Shown: in pieces, positions 5,498 to 5,519 of the stretch
How positions within the stretch are numbered: the first letter of the stretch is position 1
Layout of the letters: each line of letters begins with the position of its first letter
NCBI GenBank assembly: GCA_042218115.1
Contig: JBDGRJ010000070.1
Span: forward strand, 1-5,519
DNA: 5,519 nt
Direction of reading: 5' to 3'
Origin: JBDGRJ01 sp042218115
GTDB lineage: Bacteria; Patescibacteriota; Patescibacteriia; Magasanikbacterales; UBA922
Notes under the pieces: model-generated
Seen by the model: the letters and a program-made list of their open reading frames with translations, nothing else
The model's database searches: none
What the model was told of the DNA's origin: nothing
Program-made: the position numbers and the translations under genes

Positions 5498-5519
5498 ATG
5501 TCACTACAATTGCTCAGCT
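5498..5519 (+). CDS. Start of a further operon gene, truncated by the window edge
   Basis: An ATG 11 bases after the CcdA stop opens a frame reading MSLQLLS up to the edge. The A/T-rich spacer without a Shine-Dalgarno matches the upstream operon junctions, and no terminator lies between, so the operon probably continues. Seven residues are too few to assign a family, and the frame could be fortuitous. Confidence 0.45.

Noticed and set aside
1..5519. CRISPR arrays, insertion sequences, tRNA genes, riboswitches and intrinsic terminators
   Set aside because: No spaced direct repeats, transposase motifs, cloverleaf sequences or GC-rich hairpins with T-tracts were found on either strand by eye.

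Overview
The window looks like a piece of a Patescibacteria (Candidate Phyla Radiation) chromosome. This rests on three things: the N-terminal 'LIK...VYY...FPNE...W' repeat domain of the first protein, a type I recall as common in secreted CPR proteins; tightly packed genes with A/T-only spacers and no Shine-Dalgarno sequences; and AT-rich, lysine- and isoleucine-rich coding with heavy ATA use. All genes read cleanly with the standard bacterial code. The assignment is an inference from the text alone, without a database search.

Layout: bases 1-92 are a short flank with no convincing gene. A minus-strand gene (93-1721) encodes a secreted three-part protein: signal peptide and duplicated surface-type domain, a long Lys/Glu linker, and a C-terminal TIM-barrel glycoside-hydrolase-like domain. 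A 96-base divergent intergenic region (1722-1817) carries TATAAT-type boxes on both strands and a 14-base inverted repeat. From 1818 a plus-strand operon runs to the right edge: a membrane-anchored DUF3179 protein, a TlpA/ResA-like thioredoxin lipoprotein, an APC-superfamily amino acid permease, a CcdA-type thiol-electron transporter, and the first codons of a further gene at 5498. The intergenic gaps are 1, 4, 4 and 11 bases, so co-transcription is very likely.

How the genes may work together: CcdA moves reducing equivalents from cytoplasmic thioredoxin across the membrane through two membrane cysteines, and a TlpA-like lipoprotein is the usual receiver outside. The DUF3179 protein sits on the outer face and has its own CPLC motif, so it is the natural candidate client or effector of this relay. 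No cytochrome c, heme-lyase or Dsb gene is visible here, so the relay probably serves something other than cytochrome c maturation. The permease lies between the thioredoxin and its presumed electron donor, which suggests that transport of an amino acid (possibly a thiol or disulfide compound) belongs to the same process. The relay is the best candidate for an undescribed system in this window. It is an inference from gene order and cysteine motifs.
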